From assembly GCA_002747745.1 (NCBI GenBank), contig PDQG01000004.1, positions 119,216 to 183,215 of the forward strand: DNA of 64,000 nucleotides, read 5' to 3'. Source of the DNA: a bacterium DOLZORAL124_38_8. GTDB taxonomy: Bacteria > Patescibacteriota > Gracilibacteria > UBA4473. Below the pieces are notes generated by a model. It worked only from the letters and a program-made list of their open reading frames with translations. It was not told where the DNA came from and ran no database searches. Positions 26,564 to 36,931 of this stretch are shown piece by piece. Position 1 is the stretch's first letter, and the number at the start of each line of letters is the position of its first letter. Position numbers and translations under genes: made by a program.

Positions 26564-26679
26564 GATTGACTTTGTGGAATTTACAAAAGTAAGAACTTTG
26601 TTCAATTAAACTTACTTTCTTCTCGCAGAAAAGTTCCAAGTGGAACAGTATTTTCTTGCTTACCATTAGAGCCTCTGGA

Positions 26680-28166
<1,487 letters not shown>

Positions 28167-28303
28167 AAGAATCATTGTCTTATGTGTAACTAAGACTGAC
28201 TCATATAAAAGTTGATCGTACCTGAAACCACTTAGTGGCCAGCATCGATACAACGTAAAAAAAATTTCAAAAAGAAATAAACAAATTATTTTTGCTGTTT
28301 GTT

Positions 28304-28325
28304 GCGTTCGAAATGAAAAAGAACT
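28304..28325 (-). repeat. 16S processing stem, 5' arm
   Basis: Complement of 26542-26563 (22 positions including two G-U pairs). It lies in the 16S leader about 140 nt before the mature 5' end. Confidence 0.75.
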
Positions 28326-28367
28326 TTTGAAGGAGTTCTGTTGGGCGCCTCCTCCAGCGCGAGTGAG

Positions 28368-28395
28368 ACTCTATAGAAATTTAATCTTTCGTCAA
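28368..28395 (-). promoter_or_regulatory. 16S rRNA promoter
   Basis: Reverse strand: TTGACG (28395-28390), 16-nt spacer, TAGAGT (28373-28368). The 16-nt spacing and TTGACR box match the rpsP and rpmB promoters in this window. The alternative -10 TATAGA would give a spacer of only 14 nt. Confidence 0.55.
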
Positions 28396-28526
28396 CCCTT
28401 TTTTTGCTTTTTTTTCCTCCAATCTTACGAAGTCGCTTAAACCCTTACTTTCAATCGAAAAAAAACTTTGTTTAATTTCTATTTCTCCTATAATTTGCCT
28501 GAATTTTTGATAAAAAAACACCTATC

Positions 28527-30035
28527 ATGTCAGAAGAAAATCGATTTATAACCGAAAGAAAACAAAAAATAAACCTTTGGGAAGAAAAAGGATTTGCTGG
28601 ATACGCCAACAAATTCGACCGAACGCACACTTCCCAAGAAGCAAAAAAGAAATCCGAAGACGAAAAAGCGACTCTTCGTGATGCCACCATTATTATGAAT
28701 GACATTCCTTCAGAGGAATTATCCTTATGTGGAAGAATTACCAATAAACGAGCCATGGGAAAACTCGCCTTCCTTCGTATTAACGATACCGGCGGAGATT
28801 TCCAAATATGTTTATCACAAAAAATTATTGGAGACGAGTTTAAATCATTCTTAAAAATGATTGATTTAGGAGATTTTTGTGGATTTAGTGGAGAGCTCTT
28901 TTTTACGAAACACGGTGAACCAACGTTGATGGCTAAAACGATTACGCCACTCAGCAAAGCGTTACGCCCACTCCCTGAAAAATGGGCGGGGGTTTCTGAC
29001 ACCGAAATGTGTTACCGCGAACGAAATCTCGACTTAGTTTCTAATAAAGAAACGTTTGAACGATTCAAATTACGATCAAAATTAATACAAGAAGTACGAC
29101 ATTTCTTTGAAGAAAAAGATTTTTATGAAGTAGAAACCGCCATTTTGCAACCCCAAGCCGGAGGAGCCATGGCTAAAGTGTTTGAAACCCACCACAATGC
29201 ATTAGACCACAATTTTGTATTACGGATTTCGTTAGAGTTGGATCTCAAACGAGCCATCGGAGGTGGATTTGAACGAATTTTTGAAATCGGAAAAAATTTC
29301 CGAAATGAAGGATCAGATCCTTCACATTTACAAGAATTTACCATGTGTGAATGGTATGCCGCGTACCAAGATTTGGAAACCAACAAACAATGGACGGAAG
29401 AACTTTTCCATCGGTTCTGCCAAAAAGTTTTCCGAAAAGAAATATTCACAGTAGTAGATGCCGACGGAAACGAAACCGAAATCAATTTTGGTGGAAAGTT
29501 TGCGGAAGCCAGATTCCCAGATTTACTAAAAGAATACGCCAACATTGATATGTTTGCGGCCAGCGACGAAGTAGTAGTAGCCAAAGCCAAAGAAGTCGGC
29601 GTAGAAAAAATTGAAGGCGTAGGACGAGCTAACCTGCTAGACGATATTTACAAAAAAACCGCCCGCGGAAAACTCATCCAACCAACGTTTGTGTTTGACT
29701 ACCCAGAAGACCTAAAACCACTCGCACGTCCCAATGGGGACGGAACCGCTAGCTGCTTCCAACTGGTAGTAAATGGTTGGGAAATTGTCAACTCGTACGG
29801 AGAACTCATTGATCCACAAGTACAACGAAAATTACTTGAAGCCCAAGCCGCAGCCCGCGAAGCGGGAGACGATGAAGCGATGCCAATTGATGAAGTTTTC
29901 TTAAAAGCTATGGAGCACGGATTCCCACCAATGACGGGGTCTGGATTTGGAATTGACCGTCTAATGGCCATTTTTACCGGACAACCAAACTTACGAGACG
30001 TGGTGTTGTTTCCAACCATGCGCCCAAAACAGTAA
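28527..30035 (+). CDS. lysS: Lysyl-tRNA synthetase (class II)
   Basis: 502-residue class IIb LysRS. The N-terminal OB fold has LCGRITNKRAMGKLAFLRINDTGGDFQICLSQ. The core has VEVETAILQPQAGGAMAKVFETHHNALDH, with GGAMA in place of the GGA.A consensus. Motif 2 is IGKNFRNEGSDPSHLQEFTMCEWY, and motif 3 is PPMTGSGFGIDRLMAIFTGQPNLRDVVLFP. A TTTGTT-N16-TATAAT promoter ends near 28497, leaving a leader of about 25 nt without a Shine-Dalgarno. It is monocistronic, with a strong terminator. Confidence 0.96.
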   Translation: MSEENRFITERKQKINLWEEKGFAGYANKFDRTHTSQEAKKKSEDEKATLRDATIIMNDIPSEELSLCGRITNKRAMGKLAFLRINDTGGDFQICLSQKIIGDEFKSFLKMIDLGDFCGFSGELFFTKHGEPTLMAKTITPLSKALRPLPEKWAGVSDTEMCYRERNLDLVSNKETFERFKLRSKLIQEVRHFFEEKDFYEVETAILQPQAGGAMAKVFETHHNALDHNFVLRISLELDLKRAIGGGFERIFEIGKNFRNEGSDPSHLQEFTMCEWYAAYQDLETNKQWTEELFHRFCQKVFRKEIFTVVDADGNETEINFGGKFAEARFPDLLKEYANIDMFAASDEVVVAKAKEVGVEKIEGVGRANLLDDIYKKTARGKLIQPTFVFDYPEDLKPLARPNGDGTASCFQLVVNGWEIVNSYGELIDPQVQRKLLEAQAAAREAGDDEAMPIDEVFLKAMEHGFPPMTGSGFGIDRLMAIFTGQPNLRDVVLFPTMRPKQ

Positions 30036-30061
30036 AAGAAAAAAAATAAGAACCAAACATC

Positions 30062-30086
30062 AACCACTCAAAGGAGTGGTTTTTTG
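30062..30086 (+). terminator. Rho-independent terminator of lysS
   Basis: Perfect 8-bp stem AACCACTC/GAGTGGTT (loop AAAG, 30062-30081), followed by a T run. Confidence 0.85.
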
Positions 30087-30097
30087 TATATAACCTA

Positions 30098-30126
30098 TTG
30101 ACTTTTTCATTAATTTAAATTAAAAT
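30098..30126 (+). promoter_or_regulatory. Promoter of the 30163 gene
   Basis: TTGACT (30098-30103), 17-nt spacer, TAAAAT (30121-30126). Leader about 30 nt, no Shine-Dalgarno. Confidence 0.6.
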
Positions 30127-30162
30127 ACATTCTCGTATTTATTAACATTATTAACGAATCAA

Positions 30163-30564
30163 ATGACAAAGGAGTTTCCATCCGCAGACACATTGCAATC
30201 AAAAGAAGGGACAGACAGACAGACAGTAGTTTCAAAAGAAACTGAATTTACTCAACGGAAAGTAGATGCCGAAATTAAACAAAATAAATTCCCTAAACAC
30301 TTCCCTCGCTGTATCGCATGTAACAACGAATACTCTCAAACAAATGATGCTATTAACCACCTTTATGAACTTTATCCATGGGCAACTGATGCAGCAATTT
30401 TGAAATGGCTCACTTCATTTAAAGATAACAAAAAAATACTCCCAAGAATACAAGATATCATCACAGCTTTATCCAAACAAGTTCATAGCACACACAAACT
30501 AAATACAAAAAGAGGTTATAATCACAATAGCAAACAATACCATTATGGTTATTCAGGAGATTAA
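30163..30564 (+). CDS. Hypothetical protein
   Basis: 133 aa, hydrophilic and not recognised. The centre has a single CxxC (FPRCIACNNEY) that might bind metal alone or as a dimer. Around it are helical segments (TNDAINHLYELYPWATDAAILKWLTSF) and a His/Tyr/Asn-rich tail. A good promoter and a flanking terminator support a real monocistronic gene. The 5' part holds four ACAG repeats (30210-30225), a possible slippage site that would shift the frame. No function can be proposed. Confidence 0.65.
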   Translation: MTKEFPSADTLQSKEGTDRQTVVSKETEFTQRKVDAEIKQNKFPKHFPRCIACNNEYSQTNDAINHLYELYPWATDAAILKWLTSFKDNKKILPRIQDIITALSKQVHSTHKLNTKRGYNHNSKQYHYGYSGD

Positions 30565-30591
30565 AACTTTAAATTAATATTTCCTAGTACA

Positions 30592-30618
30592 AAAAAACCA
30601 TGAACAGTTCATGGTTTT
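30592..30618. terminator. Bidirectional rho-independent terminator
   Basis: The arms AAAAAACCATGA and TCATGGTTTTTT form a 12-bp stem with A and T runs at both ends. It serves the 30163 gene (+) and nusA (-). Confidence 0.8.
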
Positions 30619-30646
30619 TTTATTCCTTTTCGTATTGTTTTCGTTT

Positions 30647-31948
30647 TTACAATTGTTTCAAATATTTCGCTACGGCATCAACTACGGTTTGCGCTTCTTC
30701 TACTGAAATACCAATTTCAGCCAATTCATCCGCTTTCAACCCTTCAAATTGCTTAATTTGTGATAATCCAATTTCCATCAAAGTTGCTACCACTTCTGGA
30801 TTTACGCCATCTAATTGATCAATTGTTACTTTTTCATTCACTTCTCGTTTTTCTTTCTTTTGTTTTGGTTCTGGTGCTTTTACGATTGATTCGTCTTCTT
30901 CTTCAGGTCCGTCGAATGTCAACACATCAATTTGCATTCCAACTAGTTGCCCAGCAATTCGTACGTTTTGTCCTTTTCGACCAATTGCCATCGCTCGTTC
31001 TTCTTCTCGCACAAAGATTTTTACTCGATCTTCGCCTTTTTCGCCTTTGTAAAATTCTACTTTCGAAATTTTCGCTGGAGCCAAAGCCGCCAACAAGAAT
31101 TTTTTTGGATCTTCTGAAAATTGAATAATGTCGAGTCGTTCTTCTCCCACTTCTTCCATAACGGCTTTAATCCGAGATCCTCGTTGTCCTACAAACGCTC
31201 CAACTGGATCTACCCCTTGTTCGTCAGAAGCCACGGCGATTTTACATCGAACCCCCGCTTCTCGAGCAATACGAGCAATGTAAACCAATTCTTGTCGCAT
31301 TTCTGGAATTTCAGCTTCAAATAAAGCCTCAATAAACCGTTTACTGCTTCGGGTAATTTTTAATTGTGGTCCTTTTGAAGATTGTCCTACTGATTCTAAA
31401 TACACTTTAATTCGTTGCCCAGTAAAATATTTTTCTCCTCGGATTTGTTGTTTGTTGTACAACAACGTTGTTACGCCTTCAATTTCCACCAAAACTGAAT
31501 CTCGATCTACTTTTTGTACTCGAGCGGTTAACAATTCTCCAACTTTATTGGTGAATTTTTCGTGTAACATTGATCGTTCTGCTTCTTGAATTTGCTGAGT
31601 CAACACTTGTTTGGCCGTTTGAGCGGCAATACGTCCAAAATTTTCGTGTAATTCCACTGGAACATAAACCGTTCCCCCTACTTCTACATCTGGACGAATA
31701 AGTTGGGCTTCTTTTAAAGAAATTTCAGTGTCAAAATCGACCACTTTTTCTACTACCGTTCGGATTTCAAAAATTCGAATATCGGCAATAGAATCACCCA
31801 TATGAACTTTTATGTTTTGAGTTGGACGCCCAAAATCTTTTTTGTAGGCCAGGGCAATGGCACTCTCAATAGCTTGAACAACCACTGATTGTTCAATGTT
31901 TTTTTCGGCACAAATTTGATTTATGGCCGCTTGTAATTGACTCTGCAT
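30647..31948 (-). CDS. nusA: Transcription elongation/termination factor NusA
   Basis: 433 aa from ATG 31948 (MQSQLQAAINQICAEKNIEQ); 14 further upstream codons are open but untypical. Domain order: N-terminal RNAP-binding domain (1-125), S1 domain (VGELLTARVQKVDRDSVLVEIEGVTTLLYNKQQI), KH1 (GVDPVGAFVGQRGSRIKAVMEEVGEERLDII) and KH2 (ERAMAIGRKGQNVRIAGQLVGMQIDV). A charged linker then leads to a C-terminal helix-hairpin-helix-like repeat (LDGVNPEVVATLMEIGLSQIKQFEGL). The usual neighbours rimP and infB are absent. NusA modulates pausing and termination, relevant given the possible attenuators here. Confidence 0.95.
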   Translation of the reverse strand: MQSQLQAAINQICAEKNIEQSVVVQAIESAIALAYKKDFGRPTQNIKVHMGDSIADIRIFEIRTVVEKVVDFDTEISLKEAQLIRPDVEVGGTVYVPVELHENFGRIAAQTAKQVLTQQIQEAERSMLHEKFTNKVGELLTARVQKVDRDSVLVEIEGVTTLLYNKQQIRGEKYFTGQRIKVYLESVGQSSKGPQLKITRSSKRFIEALFEAEIPEMRQELVYIARIAREAGVRCKIAVASDEQGVDPVGAFVGQRGSRIKAVMEEVGEERLDIIQFSEDPKKFLLAALAPAKISKVEFYKGEKGEDRVKIFVREEERAMAIGRKGQNVRIAGQLVGMQIDVLTFDGPEEEDESIVKAPEPKQKKEKREVNEKVTIDQLDGVNPEVVATLMEIGLSQIKQFEGLKADELAEIGISVEEAQTVVDAVAKYLKQL

Positions 31949-32133
31949 GGAAAATAAATTAGGAAATACGCAAAGGAAAACGTAGGACAAACGCTGCTTG
32001 AAATAACAACTTTATCTACAAAAACAAGTGATGATTTCTAATAAATCATCACTATTTCGCTAAAAATTGTCTCTGATTTTCGTGAAAAGTCAAGTTTTTA
32101 TGACATTATTTTAATTTTTTCACACTTTTCCGC

Positions 32134-32146
32134 TATGATACATTTG
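32134..32146 (+). promoter_or_regulatory. -10 box 7 nt from the DUF192 start (leaderless)
   Basis: TATGAT at 32134-32139 and ATG at 32147, with 7 nt between. The -35 is weak (TTAATT at 17 nt). Confidence 0.5.
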
Positions 32147-32581
32147 ATGAAAAAAATCCTTTTTATTCTTTTTTGTTTTTGTCTCATGAGCTGCCAAACT
32201 GTGCTTCCAACCACCGTTATCAAAACCCAAACGCAAAACTTTGAAGTAGAAGTTGCTACCACCCCACAACAACGAACTCAAGGGCTCATGCATCGGACAA
32301 ATCTTCCTAAAAATCACGGCATGTTATTTATATTTGAGACCGAAGATTTATATGGATTTTGGATGAAAAACACCCACATACCATTAGACATTGTGTGGAT
32401 TTCACAAGACAAAACCGTGGTTGATATTCAAACGGTTCCCCCTTGCACCACAGAAAGTTGTCCAACCTTTACCCCAAAACAAAAAGCCCAATACGTACTA
32501 GAAGTTAATGCACATGAATTTACAGGGAAAGTTGGCGACCCAATTACGTGGAAATTTCCGTCTACCGATCAGGCGGAATAG
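32147..32581 (+). CDS. DUF192 lipoprotein
   Basis: 144 aa from ATG 32147; an ATG at 32135 overlaps the -10 box and is unlikely. The signal peptide ends in LMSC, a lipobox. The mature part is a DUF192 domain: VEVATTPQQRTQGLMHRTNLPKNHGMLFIFETEDLYGFWMKNTHIPLDIVWIS, with the conserved R-x-x-G-L-M and F-W-M-K-N-T-x-I-P-L-D. DUF192 proteins are small exported beta proteins without a firmly established function. Two Cys (PPCTTESCP) may form a disulphide. It ends in UAG and overlaps the convergent PBP gene by 20 nt. Confidence 0.9.
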   Translation: MKKILFILFCFCLMSCQTVLPTTVIKTQTQNFEVEVATTPQQRTQGLMHRTNLPKNHGMLFIFETEDLYGFWMKNTHIPLDIVWISQDKTVVDIQTVPPCTTESCPTFTPKQKAQYVLEVNAHEFTGKVGDPITWKFPSTDQAE

Positions 32582-34778
32582 CCAGATAGTCAAACAAGAA
32601 GCGAGCAACTTTTCGAAACGTTCTAGTAGCGGTTTCTGATCCCCACTGAGATTTTTTCGGGTAGTCATATTTTACCAAAATAACAAATTGTGGGTCATCA
32701 ATCGGAGCCATCCCTGCAAACGTCGCAATGGTGGTGCCTACGCCCGTCAACGCTTTTCCGTTTTTATACGTTTGCGACGTCCCTGTTTTTCCTAAAATCG
32801 AATATCCAGCAATGCGAGCCCCACGACCCGTTCCTCGTCGCACGGTTGAATACATCATTGAACGAATTTTTCGCGATGTTTCTTCTGATATCACCCGCCG
32901 AACACGCTCAGGCTGATTCTGTTTTGTCGTTCCGTTTGAATATTGAATCTCGTCTACCAAAATCGGTTTCATCAAGTACCCACCATTGGCCAACGCCCCA
33001 AACGAAAGCGCCACTTGCAAAGGCGTCGCCGTGAACCCTTGTCCAAATCCACGCGTAATCAATTCTGATTCCACCCATTTTGAAGCGTCTTCTAACCGAC
33101 CTTTTGCTTCACCACCAAAATCCACATCGGTAAACGAACCAAACCCAAAGTTTTTCAAGGCTTCGTACATAAGTTTTACCCCCATTTTACGAGTAATAAA
33201 CGCAATCCCCGTGTTAAGAGACCGATCCAACACTTCAATCATACTCGTTACTCCCGCATATACTCCATCTGAATTACGAATTTGAAATTTCCCTAATTTA
33301 ATAGGTCCCGTATCTTTATATGTTGTTTCAGGCTCAATCTCGTTGGCATTCAACGCCGCGGCAAACGTAATCGCTTTAATCACCGACCCCGGTTCGTATT
33401 CATCGGTAATAATTTTATTCCGAAACACTTCCGCACCCCACGTATTAAAATATCGGAAAAATCTGTTTTCTATTCGGACCGTGGGAATCCGTTGGTTAAA
33501 CTCGTTTTTTTCCCCGTTTTCTAACGGTTCTTCATTTCGATCAATGGCTTCTTGCTCGGCTGGAATCTCGTATCGACTGTACACTTCTCCAAATTCATTC
33601 GGATCAAACGTAGGCGCGTTCGCCATGGCTAAAATACGACCTGTTTGGGGTTGCAACACAATCACTTGCCCAAAATCAGCCTGAAAATCTTCTAAATCTT
33701 GCTCCAAAATTTCTTCAACCTTTGACTGCAGCACTCGGTCGATAGACAAAACAATGTTTGCTCCATCTTCGGCTTTTTTAATTCCAAATCCTCCCCGAAT
33801 AATTCCTTGTCCTCGAGTATTCGTGGCTCCAGAAATACTCCCTTCTTTTCCTCGTAAAATCTCATCAAAATAGCTTTCCATACCGTATTGCCCATTCCCC
33901 TTCGAGTCAACAAATCCTAAGATTTGGGCACCCAACTTTCGTTCTGGATAAAACCGCCAATACTCATCTTGCAATTGCACTCCGTATAATAATTTTCGGT
34001 ATTTTTTGCTTTTTTTGAGTTTCAAGATTTCTTCTGAAATACTCGGTACAATTTTATCGGTAATTTCTTTGTACCGACGGTAGCGTTTTTCTAAGTATGG
34101 CAAAATTTCGTCTGAATTTTTCCCGAGCAACGGGGCTAATTTTTCAGCTACCTGGGGTGCATTCGTAATTTCGAGTGGATACACCGCCAACGCCGCATTT
34201 TCAATCCGAACGCCCCCTAAATGCAAATCTTCAATATCTTTTTGTCGAGACAAAGAAAGGTCTGTTTCTAACACAATTCGGTTTCGAAAAATTTGCGTAA
34301 ATTCTTTTCGCAAAGCGTCTTCATACAACGAAATAGCTTTTTTTTGTGCTTCACTCCATTTTGTCTCATCAAACTCAACCTTACAACCATCAATTTCCTG
34401 ACAATGCGCGTTTATCAAAATCGGAGCCAATAACTTAGCCACTAATTCTGGATTTCCCCGTTTACTATTATCCAACGGATTTTCGGCACTCGGGTCGTAC
34501 TCAGGGTAATTTAAAATCAACGGATCAATAAACAATTTTTGCAATGTATTATTCGTTGCCAACGCAGTGGTATCTTTCGAAAACCGATCTTTTCGCACCA
34601 AAATTTTCCCTCGCCGAGCATTTAAGACTGATTTTCGGATTTGCTGCGCATTAGCCGATTCTAAATAATATTCGTGATCTAAAATTTGCAATTGAAACAA
34701 ACGCCCAACGAACAAAACGAACACCGCAATGAAAAACCATCGCACTATCTTTATCCGCCGAGAAAACATATATCCCAT
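32562..34778 (-). CDS. PBP2/FtsI-type monofunctional transpeptidase
   Basis: 738 aa. The first codon of the open frame is TTG; the ATG at 34778 (or 34769) is preferred. A short cytoplasmic tail and one membrane helix (VRWFFIAVFVLFVGRLFQLQIL) precede the dimerisation domain (RRGKILVRKDRFSKDTTALATN). The transpeptidase domain has the catalytic SxxK in EPGSVIKAITFA, SxN in DRSLNTGIAF and KTG in LGKTGTSQTYKNG. It crosslinks septal or lateral peptidoglycan; FtsI-like spacing suggests division. It sits 51 nt after ruvA and may be cotranscribed with it. It ends in UAG. Confidence 0.92.
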   Translation of the reverse strand: MGYMFSRRIKIVRWFFIAVFVLFVGRLFQLQILDHEYYLESANAQQIRKSVLNARRGKILVRKDRFSKDTTALATNNTLQKLFIDPLILNYPEYDPSAENPLDNSKRGNPELVAKLLAPILINAHCQEIDGCKVEFDETKWSEAQKKAISLYEDALRKEFTQIFRNRIVLETDLSLSRQKDIEDLHLGGVRIENAALAVYPLEITNAPQVAEKLAPLLGKNSDEILPYLEKRYRRYKEITDKIVPSISEEILKLKKSKKYRKLLYGVQLQDEYWRFYPERKLGAQILGFVDSKGNGQYGMESYFDEILRGKEGSISGATNTRGQGIIRGGFGIKKAEDGANIVLSIDRVLQSKVEEILEQDLEDFQADFGQVIVLQPQTGRILAMANAPTFDPNEFGEVYSRYEIPAEQEAIDRNEEPLENGEKNEFNQRIPTVRIENRFFRYFNTWGAEVFRNKIITDEYEPGSVIKAITFAAALNANEIEPETTYKDTGPIKLGKFQIRNSDGVYAGVTSMIEVLDRSLNTGIAFITRKMGVKLMYEALKNFGFGSFTDVDFGGEAKGRLEDASKWVESELITRGFGQGFTATPLQVALSFGALANGGYLMKPILVDEIQYSNGTTKQNQPERVRRVISEETSRKIRSMMYSTVRRGTGRGARIAGYSILGKTGTSQTYKNGKALTGVGTTIATFAGMAPIDDPQFVILVKYDYPKKSQWGSETATRTFRKVARFLFDYLAIPPDR

Positions 34779-34829
34779 CAAATAGATACTAAAATTTTAT
34801 ATTTTTTTTAAAAGCCAATTCGTGCCAAA

Positions 34830-35399
34830 TTAGAACGAAGCAGATAAATATTTTTTCACGTATTCTTCGGTCGTCAATCCAGTTGGGGCTTTACTCAAAA
34901 ACTCCGTAACCGACCGTCGATCGTACCCCAAACTTTCCAACGCCGCAATCGCTTCTGATTTAGACGCCGTAAGACTACTTCCTTTAGCTAATTCTGGACT
35001 TAAATCAATCTTTCCACGCAACTCAACAATCAGTCGTTCCGCGGTTTTCTTTCCAATGCCAGGCATTTTCGTCAAAAACGCCACATCACCTTGCTCAACT
35101 GAATTCATAAACTGATCAACCGGCGTGCTTACCATTCCAAGGGCTGTTTTCGGCCCAATTCCTGATACCGAAATAAGTTTTTCAAATAATTTTTTTTCAT
35201 CCAAATCACCAAATCCGTACAACGAAATTTCTTGTTCGCGCACAATAGTAACCACTTCCGCCGACAAAATTTCGCCTTTCTTGGCCTTCGCTAACAAGCT
35301 TCCCGCTGGAAAAACAACATACCCAACCCCAGTCGGAGTTTCGAGTAAAATTTCTTTCTCACTGGCTCGTAAAACGGTCCCTTTTAAAAAACCTATCAT
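34830..35399 (-). CDS. ruvA: Holliday junction helicase subunit RuvA
   Basis: 189 aa. The N-terminal OB-like domain I starts MIGFLKGTVLRASEKEILLETPTGVGYVVF. Domain II has two helix-hairpin-helix motifs (LISVSGIGPKTALGMVS, LTKMPGIGKKTAERLIVELRGKI) that bind junction DNA. Domain III (AIAALESLGYDRRSVTEFL) contacts RuvB. ruvB and ruvC are not in the window. The start is the ATG at 35399; the promoter (TTGCTA-N16-CATAAT) ends 8 nt before it, so the mRNA should be leaderless. Confidence 0.95.
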   Translation of the reverse strand: MIGFLKGTVLRASEKEILLETPTGVGYVVFPAGSLLAKAKKGEILSAEVVTIVREQEISLYGFGDLDEKKLFEKLISVSGIGPKTALGMVSTPVDQFMNSVEQGDVAFLTKMPGIGKKTAERLIVELRGKIDLSPELAKGSSLTASKSEAIAALESLGYDRRSVTEFLSKAPTGLTTEEYVKKYLSASF

Positions 35400-35407
35400 C
35401 ACGCCAT

Positions 35408-35464
35408 ATTATGCATTTTTACGACTGATTAGCAATTGACTTTTCAAGCAAAAACAGGTAGAAT
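35408..35464. promoter_or_regulatory. Back-to-back leaderless promoters with abutting -35 boxes
   Basis: Forward: TTGACT (35436-35441), 17 nt, TAGAAT (35459-35464), 7 nt, ATG at 35472. Reverse: TTGCTA (35435-35430), 16 nt, CATAAT (35413-35408), 8 nt, ATG at 35399. The two -35 hexamers touch, so two polymerases could hardly bind at once. ruvA and the unknown gene may therefore compete for expression. Confidence 0.65.
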
Positions 35465-35471
35465 AAGACGA

Positions 35472-36827
35472 ATGAGAAAAACGGTTTTACCAACAATATC
35501 TCTCAAAGAAGAACTCACTCCTGAAGAGTTTGAGAGTTTTAATAAAATTTCGGCAGAATTTGGAGAGAAGCTTGATGAATTAAGATTATCAATACGAAAC
35601 AAACTACAAAAACTCGGAAACAAACACAAGGCTTTGCGATTTTTAGCCAAACCGAAGTATAAACGAAAAATAGATAATAAAGAACAAATAGCAGACATAC
35701 AAGGAACTATTCACACTGGAACCGAAGAAATGTTCGTACAGATTGAACAAGAAAAAAACCAAGCCGATTTAGCCATTCAAGAGGGAATAGAAGATAAAAA
35801 ATTAAACACGAAATCACTTATAAACATCTCGAATAATAATCCATACAAGGATCAAAACGATTATGTATTTGCCACAGCAAATGACATAATTTCAGACACA
35901 TCAGAAAAACAGATAAATGAGACCCTTAAAAAACGATTAAGCCCTACCGAATTTGAAATATTCCAAACTCAATCGAAGATTACAGACTCGTATGAAAATC
36001 ATTTCCAACACCAACAAAACCATTCATTATACCTTAGTGTCCAAAAAGGCAACAAAGCAGAAATGGTAGAAGATATGTTTTGGGGAAAAGAAGAATTACC
36101 TGACCAATTTTCAAGTGAAAACATTGAAAAAACAGCAAATTTAGAAGGAAATGAATTAAAAGAAGCTTTATCAGAAAGTATAAACCAAATAAATTTATAT
36201 GTAATTGGAGTAAACAACTCCAAACCCGGAAAATACCAAGACAAACTTATTTCAAATTTACAAATAATAAAAGAAACTTATCTCTACCCACTAAAATATA
36301 TTTGGCAAAAAAACGGAGAATATACAAAAATTGACTGGCTAAATAATCAAATATTACGGTTCACCGACCCGAATTTACACATACAAATGGTATATGAGGA
36401 GACCATATTAGAAGAACGAAATAATATTGCCGTGTCAACAATTAGTAAAACCGACCCAAATGAACACCAAACAATTCACGCAAACTATGGAGAAGCCCAT
36501 TTATCGGGAATGCACGAGCGAATGCTCCAAGAAGGATGGACATTAGAAGACATTGAATTAATGGGAATCAAATACCCCAAAGTGCCCTGGTGGAAAAGAC
36601 TTGGAGAAACCCTTAAAAAACCTTTCTGGTATTTTAAAAACCGAAAAGAACGAAAAAAACTCAGAAAACTATTAAAACAGGCTCGAAAAGAAAACCAATC
36701 ATATGTAAAATCATTCGATACACAAGTGGAGATTTTTGACAAGAAAGGACGCCCCAAATTAGTTCCATTCCCAGAAATAAGCAATCCACCTGAACCAGAA
36801 AAAGTCGAAGAAAAAAAATCTGCCTAA
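35472..36827 (+). CDS. Large hypothetical protein
   Basis: 451 aa from the ATG at 35472, chosen by its promoter; the open frame begins 12 codons earlier inside that promoter. It has no signal peptide. The N-terminal 150 residues are charged and helical. A short piece, HANYGEAHLSGMHERMLQEGW, recalls the GxAHLxG...L..GW motif of TraB/ChaN-like proteins, but nothing else supports that family. A basic patch with Trp/Phe (PWWKRLGETLKKPFWYFKNRKERKKLRK, split by short linkers) could contact membrane or nucleic acid. The tail is Pro/Glu/Lys-rich. Function unknown. Confidence 0.75.
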   Translation: MRKTVLPTISLKEELTPEEFESFNKISAEFGEKLDELRLSIRNKLQKLGNKHKALRFLAKPKYKRKIDNKEQIADIQGTIHTGTEEMFVQIEQEKNQADLAIQEGIEDKKLNTKSLINISNNNPYKDQNDYVFATANDIISDTSEKQINETLKKRLSPTEFEIFQTQSKITDSYENHFQHQQNHSLYLSVQKGNKAEMVEDMFWGKEELPDQFSSENIEKTANLEGNELKEALSESINQINLYVIGVNNSKPGKYQDKLISNLQIIKETYLYPLKYIWQKNGEYTKIDWLNNQILRFTDPNLHIQMVYEETILEERNNIAVSTISKTDPNEHQTIHANYGEAHLSGMHERMLQEGWTLEDIELMGIKYPKVPWWKRLGETLKKPFWYFKNRKERKKLRKLLKQARKENQSYVKSFDTQVEIFDKKGRPKLVPFPEISNPPEPEKVEEKKSA

Positions 36828-36878
36828 AATACATTCTACTCGCAATCGTAAGAATTTACTTTTTGAACAGAAAATGAA

Positions 36879-36908
36879 GATTCTGAATCAGGTTCAGAAA
36901 TTTTTTTA
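36879..36908 (+). terminator. Hairpin (TTCTGAA-type repeat) acting as terminator
   Basis: A TTCTGAA/TTCAGAA stem (36881-36899) is followed by seven T, just after the 35472 gene. The hairpin belongs to a small repeat family also seen at 53229-53247 and 53317-53335. Confidence 0.6.
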
Positions 36909-36931
36909 TTGAGTAAAACAAATTCAAGCCT

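Noticed and set aside
26460..26666. 68-codon reverse ORF beside the 16S gene
   Set aside because: It lies over the 16S trailer, processing stem and terminator; composition is not protein-like.
30210..30225. CRISPR-like or satellite array
   Set aside because: Only a four-unit tetranucleotide; no repeat-spacer structure anywhere in the window.
32120..32317. Reverse ORF opposite the DUF192 gene
   Set aside because: Shadow of a gene with clear signal peptide and family motifs on the other strand.
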